A stretch of DNA of 64,000 nucleotides from Oscheius onirici (lineage: Eukaryota; Nematoda; Chromadorea; Rhabditida; Rhabditidae), in contig OW051472.1 of assembly GCA_932521025.1 (NCBI GenBank), positions 1,736,001 through 1,800,000 on the forward strand, written 5' to 3'. The position numbers and the translations under genes are program-made. The notes below the pieces were generated by a model. That model saw only the letters and a list, made by a program, of their open reading frames with translations, ran no database searches and was not told the DNA's origin. Shown in pieces: positions 54,801 through 64,000 of the stretch. The first letter of the stretch is position 1; each line of letters begins with the position of its first letter.

Positions 54801-57800
54801 CTGCTCTGCGACGTTCTTCTAGGGCCTCCCCCGTTACAACTTTCAAATAGCTCTCCTGGGACATAAACGGCGGGGACATCTCTCTGTGTTTTCAAATATG
54901 CGTCCTCCTTCCATTTCATAGCCTTACGGAACGCGTTCTATATCAATTTGGGATATATTGCTGATTCCATGTGATCGGCAATCGCTCCAACTTTTGATCT
55001 TGAAATAAGCGCATTCTCTTGCCAATTGACCATTTCCTCATTCTGTCCTTTTGGCGGGAACGTTCCAAATAGCCATTTTCCGCGTTTTTTATCATTTTCC
55101 ACTCATTGTTTCACTTTCTAGCTGTGTGTTATCGAACTCACCGTCACAATTTACCGCTATGACTGTAAATCAGAAGATAACTTCGGTAATTTAGCTGAAC
55201 TGCTCGTATGGCATAAAAATTGGAAAAAAGAGTGGAAAAAGTTGAATCGCTAAAAAATTGGAACGTTCCCATAAAAAACTGTGAACGAAAGGGCCACCTG
55301 CCGAACTATTACGAACAATTTGTTTCAACAAGTTCGTATATTTTTTTTACTTTCACGAGGTTGCCAGTGGGTAACAAAAAGGTGGCTTCCATTCGATTCA
55401 ATTATTTTTCTCCTAAATTTTTTTTTTTTTGGAAACACCGCTCTCTTTGAATTATCACCACTTCCAATCAAAAAGACGTCTTTGTTTATAATCAACTTTC
55501 GATCACCGTTTTTTTGTGTCCATCTCTATAACATCCAAATTCAGGAACAAACATGGATACTTTTGTTTCAACAAGTCCATATGTATTGCCGATAGCATGA
55601 GTCCAATCTTTCGAGTTTTTTGCTCCTTGTTCGTAGATAATTACCAAGTGAACAATCATCTTTTTTCAATGTTTCTTTTTCAAAAGTTCTCAATCTCCCA
55701 CTTCCTGCTCTAGAAACAGTCGGAAAGACCTGCAAACAGCAAAAAAACAACATAGACAAGTTGTGCTTATATTCAGCTTTTTTGTACGGTGTTCCGGACA
55801 GCCGCTTCAAATTCCAATAATTTCCACCTTCTCTCCCCCCATTTTGACTCAAAAGAACAAAAAGGAGGAACCCTCCACTGCCCGGATATCAATTTTTTTG
55901 CCTGTCAATTAGTGGATGTGGAAACTCGATCCTTGACTAACAACTCGAGTCCCCCTCCCAATACTCGCCTAGCAGCGGACCCGTACCCTCGTTTTTAGGC
56001 TTTTCTGGGATTTTTTTAAGGGAAAATTAGCGTTTTCATAATTCTTTTTAGCTTTTTTGACAAAAAAGTAGTTATATAACCTTTTCCTGAAACAAGGAGT
56101 AAACTCTTCTAGCTAAAGTGAATTTTTTGGTTTTCAAGTTTTCAACTTGTGGTTTTTTCAGCCGATTTTCTGATAATATTGGTTTGTCACAGTATTTGCC
56201 ATTTCCTCCAATTTTTAGAGATGATCAGGACGAAAAAAATTTGCTCCTTCCTAGACTTCCAAAAGTTTTTGAAAAGACGCGATCGCAGCACCATTGGCCA
56301 GAGAGAGGAGAAAAGCAGATATGCTTTCTTTTTCTGAAACAAAAGGTGCACAAGTCCTCTGAACGTTTTTGCTTTGGGTTTTCTTCGCCCTTTTTTGACT
56401 AAACAATTTCTATTAGGGCGCGTCAGAATTCGTGTCCCGTAGTACTACAGCTACCCTTTAATTTGATCGGATCGGTCCAAAAAATTTTCTGGGGTTAATC
56501 GACCCCGAAAAAAAAATATTGCGAACTTTTAGGACAGTTTGGATTTTTCGCTCATAACTTCGCGAAAATATGGGAAAAGCGGATTTTTCCGATCAAAACG
56601 AGACTTTTATGAGCTGAAAATTTTCAGGCTACCTAAAAATAAGTTGTAAAAAAAAGACTAGTCGATTCGGGATTCGAATCTCCGACCAAAAGTCGTTTGA
56701 TTACCAAGCGAGCACTTTACCACTGGGACAAAAAACCAAAAATTTAAAAGTGGCATAACTTCGCACGGGAGACACCAAATTAAGTTTTTCAAAAAAATAT
56801 GGATGCGTCTCGATGAGCTTAGTTTTTTTCTAGTCGACCATTTTTTTATTGGAGTCCGTAGAAAAAAGTTATGAGCGAAAAACGTTTTTTGGCCGATTTT
56901 TAAAGCTACCGTAACCCTTTATCCTAAAATCCAAACTGTCCCAAAAGTTCTCAATATTTTTTTTTCGGGGTCGATTACCCCCAGAAATTTTTTTGGACCG
57001 ATCCGATCAAATTAAAGGGTAGCTGTAGTACTACGGGACACGAATTCTGACGCGCCCTAATAATAGGAGTTGTCTTGCACTGATCTGCCTTCGTCTCATT
57101 GATTTGATCAAAAAAGGTACAGATTTGTGACTTTTTGCTGAAACAAAAGAAACATTTTGTTCAAATAGTCTCTTCACATTTCTCCAATTTTTCAAGAACA
57201 TCAACAAGAAACTAAGATGTTCCTCCCCATGTTTCTAATAATACGATTTTTGACGTGAAAAAAGGAAACCATCGTTGTCTAGAAGAGAAAACTCATATAT
57301 ATCTTCTTTCCCTGGAACAAAAAAGGTTTAGGAAAGGCTTGTTTTTTAAAAAATTTGCCTGCGCTCGATCAAAGTTGCGAAACCGGGCTAGCAAATCACA
57401 AGATGGCGAACCATAATAATTTGTCATTCTACCTCTCATTCAACACCTTTGCACTGATGTAGTATATGAAAACGACAACTGTCTTTTTTGGATTGGAAAC
57501 AGGTGGTTTTCTCCAATTTTTATGCTAGATATTTGGAATCGGTCTCATCGTCATATGCGCATTGCTCGACGAAAAACGGACAGTATATGTTCAAAAAAAA
57601 ACAGAAATCACCGGTATTTGAATACGGCAGTTTTCTCTTCCGTAGCTTCGTTTTTTTTTCTACGATCTTGACCAATTTTGCAATAAAAATTCTTCCCCAG
57701 TATCTATTTCTATTTATTCGCGTTGATCTATATATTTACATGTAGCGAAGTTACTCAATCAAATGGTCCCAAGTTCAAACTCCGCTTCTGCCCAACCAAT

Positions 57801-60800
57801 GCATCCATCCTCCCGAAGTCGGTAAATTGGGAGTAGCATGCTACGAAGTAAAGGCGTTCCGTGGAACAGGTTGGGCAACTTCGGAACGCCTCACACGATC
57901 TGGCCCTCAGATTGTCCCCTCACGCAGTAGCAGCTTGTCTCTCAGAGGATTCTTCGGAACTCTGGCGTTGATAGGGAGTAACTTTACTTTACTCAATCGT
58001 CGCCGCGAAATGTTCTCATCCATTGCAGTCCGAAGTCTCTTATGATAGTGTCTTTCCAGCGGGCCCTGGGTCTTCCTCTATTCCTCCTGTGCTCATACAG
58101 CCACCACTCGCAGATTTTTTCGGCCATCTTCCAGCTTGCATTTTTGCTATCTTTTTAGCAAATTCCACTTTCCGAGATTGTGCTACTTCCAGGACGTCTT
58201 TCAATTGTGTCTTTTGTCGGATCCAGTCGTTCCTTCTCCTGTGCAGTATTGTGACTCGTATTGTGACTGTGACCATTATCCGTTCCATTTTTCGTTGAGC
58301 AATTGACAATCGTTGTAGCTGATCGCTTGTGGCCGACCATGATTCACATCCGTAAAGAAAGCATGGGATGACAGTAGAGTTGAACAACTTTCTTTTCAGA
58401 TGTAATTGAACTTTTCTGTTGCCGTAGAATTGCCTGTTTTTACAAAATGCGATCCATGCCGAACTGACCCGTCTACCAATTTCGGTTGTTCTCCATTCAT
58501 TAAATGATATCTTTTGTCCGAGGTAGAAGGCACTCTTGACGTAGTTCAGAAGTGGACCGTTGACGTGTATGGGTAGTTCGGGACCATTCGTTATCAATAC
58601 TGTTTTGTTCGGGTTTATATCAGAACAACAATCTCTCAGTTCCGAAAGCATATCTTGAAGTTGGTGGCTGGCCTCTCCGAACAGAATAATATCATCCGCA
58701 AATATGAGATGGGATAGCTTTTCTGCATTGACGGATATTCCTTTCATAGACCAATCCAGTGACCGTAAAGCGTGTTCAAGTGTAGCAGTGAAGAGACGTG
58801 GACTGAAGCTGTCTCCTTGTCGGATTCCTCTTACCACTTTTATCGGAATGTGGCCTCCATTCAATACAATTCTAGATTCCGCAGCATTGGCAATTGAAAT
58901 TAGTGCTTCCATTATTGTACCAGATATTCCTTGCTCGGTAATAGCATTAGCATTGCTCCCATCTCCACGGAATCGAAAGCCTTGATGAAGTCGATAAGAG
59001 CTTCGAACTGAATTCTTTGGCCATGGCTATCATTTCTTGCACCACAAAGATACAGTCCATTGTTGAATAGTCTTTTCGGAATGCAGCCTGCTCCGTTCGA
59101 CATTCTTCATCTAGCGTCCGTTCAGCTCGGCGTAACAGACATGTTGACAGTGTCTTGTTAAAGGAAGAGAGGAGGCTGATGGGTCTGTAGTTGCTGATGT
59201 CGTGTACGTCGCTTTTCTTGTGCAAAAGTATTGTATTGGAGTCGGCCATAGTCTTCGGGATGCCTTTTATCAGTGCAGCAGTATCAAGAAAAAGAAAACA
59301 ACACTGCGTATCACAGAATCGTGAAACATAAAATCTTGTCATTTTACCATACTTTGTACTCATTTTGTGTTTTTGTCTCAAAAGAGGAAATTGACCGTGG
59401 ACTACAAATTTCAGCGTTCTGTTCTGAAAGTCTTGTGCTTCACATCGTTTCTAAATACTTGACGTACTTTTAGTTTTTTTAGATTACGTTTATTAGCAAT
59501 TTCCAGGCTACCCGACGAGCTTCTCTCTATCCAAACTATAACCAGTACCAACAGTACTATTCTGTTCGTGAGACAGAAGAAGAACAAAGCCAAGTCTTCA
59601 CCAGTCCACGCAGGAGAAGGTGGGTCTCTTGAACAAGATAATGGGTAAATTATGAAGAAACCCAACTTTTTGAGTTTATTTTATAGACCGGACTCGAAAT
59701 TTTGTGCAGAAAGAAACAACTTACTCTAAGTTTTTGAATGTTTCAACGTCTTGGTATAGTTTTACTCTATTCGGTGAAAACTGACCCCTCGTCTTTGTGT
59801 CAAAAATACATCAAATTCTCATTTTCGCATTTTTTTTGGTGTCGTTCATCAAAAGTTTTCAAAAGTTCACCGAGTTTGAGGTTCCAAACAGAGTCAAAAA
59901 GTATTTACAATCGTGGTGTTGACGAAAGTAGGGGGAAAAACTTTAGTGTTTCAAATTTGCCTCAAATATAAAATTGAATTCTCATTCTGAATCTTACTGC
60001 AGTATTGACTTCCCAAAAAATTAGTTTCCTTCGTTTTGGCTGCTATTTCGTTTCTTTCCGCTGTCAATTGAAGCCATTTATTTCAAAATCATTGTGTTCA
60101 AAATCAAATCAACGTTAGAATATTATGAGTCAGCTTTTCAACCTTCACAGGTCTTGCAACTTTCCGTCATTGTTTCATTTTGCTTGTATTGGTTTTGGGG
60201 ATAGAATTCGTTGGTTTGATGTTTTTGCGACTATAAACTAAGAACGTAGTAAAAAAGATAATGGTAGCATAATGGGAGTAGATTTTTGTTTCTTGTCTAC
60301 TAAATTGGTAGAAATTGGTCTCGAAACGATTAGTTGTAAGAAGCGGTTACGGTATCTCCCTCTTCAAAATTTACAAGATCATAAAAGCTCCATTCTAGAA
60401 CCCTTCCCGTCCCTAATCCCGGTACTTTTTGCGAAAAGGGCCCTCTCGTCCAAGAAACTGATCGCCGATAGGCATCTTTTAATCCTCCGGGCCACCATTG
60501 ATTCCAGTCGGCAGTGGTCTAGTGGCCCTCTTCTCCCTCTTATTTTGTTTGTCTTCGTCCCAATTTGATGAAAAACTCTCTCTCCATGAAGTAATGAAGA
60601 CAGGCTACTCTCGACTGGACGAAAATCCTGACCAGAGGCTGGTCAGTCCCGTACTGGGATGTCTCAATCCGGCACAGTTGCTATTCCTACCACCGCCGGG
60701 CTATGAGAGGTGCGTTTCTTACATTTACATTTATTTGACGGTATCGATAGGTCATTCTTGGCGTATATCGCTAAGCAGGGTCCCTCGCCGTTCCCATCCA

Positions 60801-63100
60801 CTCTCCGTCCATTTCTCTCGCATGTCGCATCCAACAGATTGGCTCCAAACCAAGACGCGTACAGGCTCTTTTGATATCGTCATCCCATTGTACTGGTGGT
60901 CTACCGGGTGCTCTTCGCCTATCCAATGGAATCCACTCCGTGGTGTTCTTCGACCATCTTTTGTCGTTCATCTTGGCTAGAGTGTGTGCCCATTGCAACT
61001 TCCTTTTCTACCATATATCCAGGACATCCGGAAGACCTGTTCTTCTCCTTACTTCTTCATTTCGTACTCGGTCCATCAAACTGAGCCCTAGCATAGCCCT
61101 TTCCATCCTACGTTGAACTGTAGCTAACTTTCGCTGATCAACTTTTCGAAGACTCCAAATCTCGCTGCCGTCATTTATGAGGCCATTTATTCAAACAAAG
61201 AACTAACAAACGTGGAAAAAATCAACAATTTCACTTTGACTTTAAAGCGAGTGTCCGGACCCTTTTCTCGATCTATTTTAAATTGCTCCCAAGCCTCTGT
61301 GTGTGTGTGTCTGAAGCTCTAATTCTAAAGCAAGTCTGGAACGTCGACTGGAACAGAATGACAAGGGGAGATGGAAAGTACAGTAGGACTGAGACTCACT
61401 ATAGATAGAGCCGGGCGACCCGTTCAGGTTCTACACTTTGAAATTAGGCTAAGGAGGGAGCGGGTTCTAATACAAATTCGGTAGTTTCTTTGGAGGGTCA
61501 GGGAGAATAACTGGAGGAGAGTAAGAAAGGAGGAGTGAAAAGGAAATCACAACTAGGGCTCCGTGATAGAGCGAAGTCATGAACTTCTTTTCCAGCTTTG
61601 CGATGTACTGCAAAGTTGTAGAGCGCTTCAAGTACTACAACTTTGCTGAACATCGCCAAACTGAAAAGTTTAAGGATGAGTTAGAAAATTGAGATTTCAC
61701 TTCGGGTTCTCAAAAAAAAGGGGGATAGCCGGGATGTACGCTTCCTACCAAAGCTGAACCATTTGATTTGACTGAGCCCTTACTGTTCGTCAATGGGTTT
61801 CTCTCTACCGATTAGAAGTAAACACCGGTTGAAAAGCAAGACTCTTTGCTCTCTCATTAGACTGTCTTTCCATCGGTTCAATAACTGATAGTTACTGTGG
61901 AATTGGGAACGACAGATCAGTCAGGCTGCAGCTTACAGTCGCCAGAAACAAACGATCAGTTTATACAGAGACATCCTGAGAAAGAACAGTCATCGTTTGT
62001 TAGATCAAAGAAGAGAACCCAACATCAATAACAGAATTATCCTTCAGTCCGGAGGTTGCTATGATCTCATGTGAACTCAAAAAACATCTAAAGAAGTGAG
62101 AAATGAAAAAATAGAGAGACTTCACAAACGAAAAAAGAGGTACAAAAAGAATCATCTTATGTCGAGAGGAAAAAATACTATTGGTGCCAAAAAAATTTCT
62201 CCTATTCCAAATATCGAGAGTCAAAATAAACGGGGGTTTTTCGTTTTTCGCACCAAAAATGTCTCCTATATGGTGAATTCTCCTATATCGGGTGTCTTCT
62301 ATATCGAGAGTTGACTGTATTTGCAAGCAAAGAGACGGTATAACGAGCGAGGAGCTCTTAGAGGACGAATCAGAGAAATAATCAAAAATCGCACAAATTT
62401 ATGAGCCAGTCCGCATTCATAGCATGCCATATACAAGTTTGTTGGAACAAGAAAAAACGGCAATATAACGAGCTAAAATAGGATGGTAAACTTCTCTATA
62501 AAGGTTTGAGGAAAACTAAATTTTTCTATGTAGCCAATCGAAGAGAATAGCGTGTCATGCACAACTTTCCACTACTTGTAAATTTATCGGAACCAAAAAA
62601 AAATTGAAAAAGTGGAGGTGAGAGGGAACCAAACCCAAAGACAACAAATACCTTACCAATTTTCCAGAGTCGTCGATGTCTCTGACCACAAGACATGTGC
62701 CCTGTTGATGGCCAGAATGAAGGAAGCCAATCGTCAGCTGCCTTCTCCTAGCGGGTTGGTTTTTTCTGTACTTTTTTTTTGTAAAGAACTTGGACGTAGT
62801 GTAAGCCATTGCAAGAGAATAGTCTTGACATTATCGTGAAAGCAAAAAAAAAGATAAAAAAATTGGAAAATTTGTTTCATTGTGACTATATGATGAAGAG
62901 AAGTGGTAACAATGCAGATTCGGTTTCGTCACCCCCAAATAATAACAACCAAAAGTAGAAGCTAACAAGGCTTCAAAAAAAATTTCATTTGAAAAAAGAG
63001 TCGAGAAAACCCCATGATTTCTTCTTGAAATCTTCTTCCAAACCACTCTTTGTACTTCAGGCATTTTCTGTTTCACCTTCCCTATGTGCTTTGCCAGTAA
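51828..63100 (+). CDS. Possible seven-exon gene of unknown function
   Basis: Proposed exons: 51828-51912, 52031-52149, 59507-59619, 60439-60521, 60592-60709, 62668-62754 and 63061-63100 (TAA). Phases agree at every junction, 214 aa. N-terminus MIRTSIRRPLNRLPSKANLK, then a Pro/Glu-rich part (SQPPPEAPKTAYDF), YPNYNQYQQYYSVRETEEE, LIADRHLLILRATIDSSRQ, LGCLNPAQLLFLPPPGYER and VVDVSDHKTCALLMARMKEAN. No domain is recognised. The first pair and the 60592/62668 pair are well supported. The 60439-60521 exon boundaries and the last exon are weak, and the 7.4-kb intron could separate two genes. The upstream TTGTAG acceptor suggests trans-splicing. Confidence 0.4.
52200..53490. other. Intronic or spacer DNA, nothing firm
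   Basis: A minus-strand ORF at 52559-52768 is locally GC-rich but has no recognised motif. GTTTCA cores occur at about 53155 and 53250. No repeats were recognised. Confidence 0.3.
53500..53685 (+). mobile_element. Fragment of the TTAA MITE family
   Basis: Contains AAAATGAGTGGTGGAACGCTAAAATTGGTGGAAAATTGACGGAAATAG, shared with the 711-1156 element, but only one arm. It runs directly into Helitron-like sequence. Confidence 0.55.
53690..53843 (+). mobile_element. Helitron-like 3' end
   Basis: Units GGTTGAGTGGGGAAGGGATCAGAAGAGATC, then hairpin GCCGCC-GACA-GGCGGC, GAAGCCGG and CTGG (53840-53843) followed by T. Confidence 0.6.
54130..54400 (-). other. Coding-like island, unresolved
   Basis: Minus strand: acceptor CTTTTTTAG, then PEFDPLDFERRVQIDKETEE, KPEYEFSHKSSM and donor ATG^GTATGG (54296-54397). 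A second open stretch ends at CAG^GTGGGC near 54157. Composition is unlike the surrounding AT-rich DNA. No family is recognised and the exons could not be linked confidently. Confidence 0.3.
56413..57060. mobile_element. Long fold-back element with a tRNA-like centre
   Basis: Arms of more than 130 nt begin TTAGGGCGCGTCAGAATTCG and end with the complement, flanked by TA on both sides. Inside, on the minus strand (56661-56731), lies a tRNA-like sequence with A-box CCAGTGGTAAAGTGCTCG and B-box GATTCGAATCCCG. A TTA target (PIF/Harbinger) or TA target (Tc/mariner) are both possible. Confidence 0.75.
57741..58003 (+). mobile_element. SINE-like element
   Basis: Possible A-box TAGCGAAGTTAC, B-box-like AGTTCAAACTCC, and body GCCCAACCAATGCATCCATCCTCCCG. 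It ends in a CTTTACTTTAC tail. Homologous to 48690-48936(-). It directly abuts the 3' end of the oppositely oriented RTE cop, so part could be RTE 3' UTR instead. Confidence 0.45.
58040..59285 (-). pseudogene. 5'-truncated RTE-type reverse transcriptase
   Basis: RT motifs in order (minus): HKKSDVHDISNYRPISLLSS, LIDFIKAFDSVEM (motif A), GIRQGDSFSPRLFTATLEHA (motif B), LSHLIFADDIILF (motif C, FADD) and CFLYGCESWSATSDQ. The wording is typical of the RTE clade of non-LTR retrotransposons. The endonuclease is absent and at least two frameshifts break the frame (near 59030 and 58915), so the copy is dead. The longest intact part is 58040-58912 (290 codons). Confidence 0.85.
60320..60514 (+). repeat. 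Duplicated segment, second copy at 26093-26287
   Basis: The copies are about 85-90% alike by eye over 190 nt. This copy keeps the LIADRH...SSRQ frame open. Confidence 0.65.
60738..61175 (-). pseudogene. RTE-type LINE C-terminal fragment
   Basis: Minus strand encodes SLRKVDQRKLATVQRRMERA, MLGLSLMDRVRNEEVRRRTG, an in-frame TAG, KLQWAHTLAKMNDKRWSK and RRRAPGRPPVQWDDDIKRAC. This is the post-RT tail of an RTE-like element. No RT core is present. Confidence 0.75.
61588..61668. repeat. Dispersed ~75-nt hairpin (copy 4)
   Basis: Arms CCAGCTTTGCGATGTACTGCAAAGTTGTAG and CTACAACTTTGCTGAACATCGCCAAACTG. Confidence 0.65.
61670..62600. other. AT-rich DNA, no gene recognised
   Basis: Only short ORFs. TATCGAGAGTCAA and TATCGAGAGTTGA near 62210-62315 hint at a small degenerate repeat. 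Within the proposed gene model it would be intron. Confidence 0.3.
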
Positions 63101-63263
63101 TTTGTGACTGCAGTAAGTACCCGACCTGTTGTTTTTTTTCCAAACTCTCCTACCTATATATTCCCCCTCCCTCCCCTAATCGTCTTCTTCCGGCTCGAGG
63201 TGTCCATGTGTTGCTCAGAGTGCTCCCTTTTTGGGCTTCATTTCACCTCCTATTTTCCCTGAA

Positions 63264-63562
63264 CGGCCGTCTAGCCGGGAAAATAGGCCAACTGCGTGGC
63301 TGACCAAAAAAATTGACCGAAATAGAACAAAAAGCCATTTTTGGTCAAAAAACGTTATTTTCACCTATTCCCGTCAATTTTCCACTAATTTTAGCGTTCC
63401 ACCACTCATTTTAGGGGTAATTTTCGATGATAAGTCGATTGAAAACAAGTAAAAACGAAAAAATGAGTGTAAACACCATAAAAAGGCAAAAATGCAATTT
63501 GTCGTGGGTCCCGCCACGAAGTTGCCTGATTTCCCCTGGAGGCCCATAATGAGACTGTCCCT
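63264..63562. mobile_element. TTAA MITE (copy 3), left end truncated
   Basis: The right end GAGACTGTCCCT is followed by TTAA (63563-63566). The left part begins within the arm (AAAATAGGCCAACTGCGTGGC). It is nearly identical to 960-1156. Confidence 0.75.
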
Positions 63563-63566
63563 TTAA

Positions 63567-64000
63567 AAATGGTCATTTTAGACCAAAAAATCAACGTGGG
63601 AGGGAGAGGAAAGAATCAAAGTCTATCTTTTCCCTAACGACGTTCCCCCGGGAGACCGGGGAACAATCTCTTCCATAATATGTCGTTCCTTTTCTACTTT
63701 TTAGCAGGTTTTCTTTGGGGGGAAAGGTTGCACTGAATGTACAAAAATGAGAAACTTCTTCCTACACTACCTTATCTCACATAATTTTCAAATTTTTTCG
63801 AGATTTGTAAGAAAAAACGCTTCACTAAATCGTGAAAAGAACTGGATGCAAAAAGAGGGTGTTACTAATGAGAGGGTGAAAGCTCAATAAAATTTGTTTC
63901 TTGTTCAAAACTGGTGTTCTTTTTGTCTGTCAAACAACTAATCGTTTTCTAGCATTGTACACCGTTATTACGTTTTTTTCGCGTCAGATGGCCTTGTGGT
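63567..64000. other. Window end, no gene recognised
   Basis: AT-rich sequence without supported exons. Confidence 0.3.

Noticed and set aside
56661-56731. A functional tRNA gene on the minus strand
   Set aside because: A and B boxes are present, but the anticodon, acceptor and T stems do not pair properly.
58023-58298. Plus-strand ORFs over the reverse transcriptase region
   Set aside because: Antisense of the RT motifs on the minus strand.
60498-60980. 160-codon continuous plus-strand ORF
   Set aside because: A donor at 60710 and its conserved phase link to 62668 favour an exon ending there. The rest overlaps the antisense of an RTE tail.

Overview
The window looks like nuclear DNA of a rhabditid (clade V) nematode, Caenorhabditis-like. 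Genes are split by short introns with TTTCAG-type acceptors. Acceptors lie just upstream of several start codons, as expected for spliced-leader trans-splicing. There is a tandem family of secreted two-domain C-type lectins, 3' ends of RTE-type LINEs, and a very large load of short inverted-repeat elements. No bacterial operons, rRNA or intact tRNA genes were seen.

Layout. 0-7 kb: repeats, the 3' end of an unrecognised gene (1721-2025), a decayed PLP-decarboxylase fragment (2207-2445) and a small LEA-like gene on the minus strand (2605-3157). 7-17 kb: a clec cluster with four intact two-CTLD genes (one minus, three plus) and three broken copies; the first two intact genes are the arms of an inverted duplication. 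18-24.6 kb: one minus-strand gene for a protein with an N-terminal membrane segment and a long Lys/Glu/Ser/Arg-rich tail; its 3' half is partly duplicated at 26.5-28.6 kb. 29-39.4 kb: a 12-exon minus-strand gene with three DM10 domains, an EFHC1-type axonemal protein, rebuilt here exon by exon with matching phases. 41-52 kb: mostly transposable elements and unresolved small exons. 52-63 kb: a possible seven-exon plus-strand gene of unknown function, with RTE, SINE and fold-back elements in its introns.

Three features stand out. First, seven copies from several families of short elements have hAT-like ends. Most show 8-bp target duplications, and each interior is built by iterating a short near-palindromic motif that continues from the end sequence. 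Second, GTTTCA cores in T-rich context are dense on both strands from about 22 to 60 kb, mainly in introns and spacers, and run in one direction for kilobases. This resembles a type-I piRNA (21U-RNA) gene cluster. Third, a Helitron-like nonautonomous family begins A^TC and ends with a hairpin plus CTGG^T; one copy is nested in a TA-flanked TIR element.

The clec genes probably act in gut or surface recognition. All four intact ones have a GATAAG site upstream of the start, consistent with intestinal GATA-factor control. The EFHC1-like protein would act in ciliary axonemes. Exon structures come from reading splice signals and phases by eye; no alignment or expression evidence was available.
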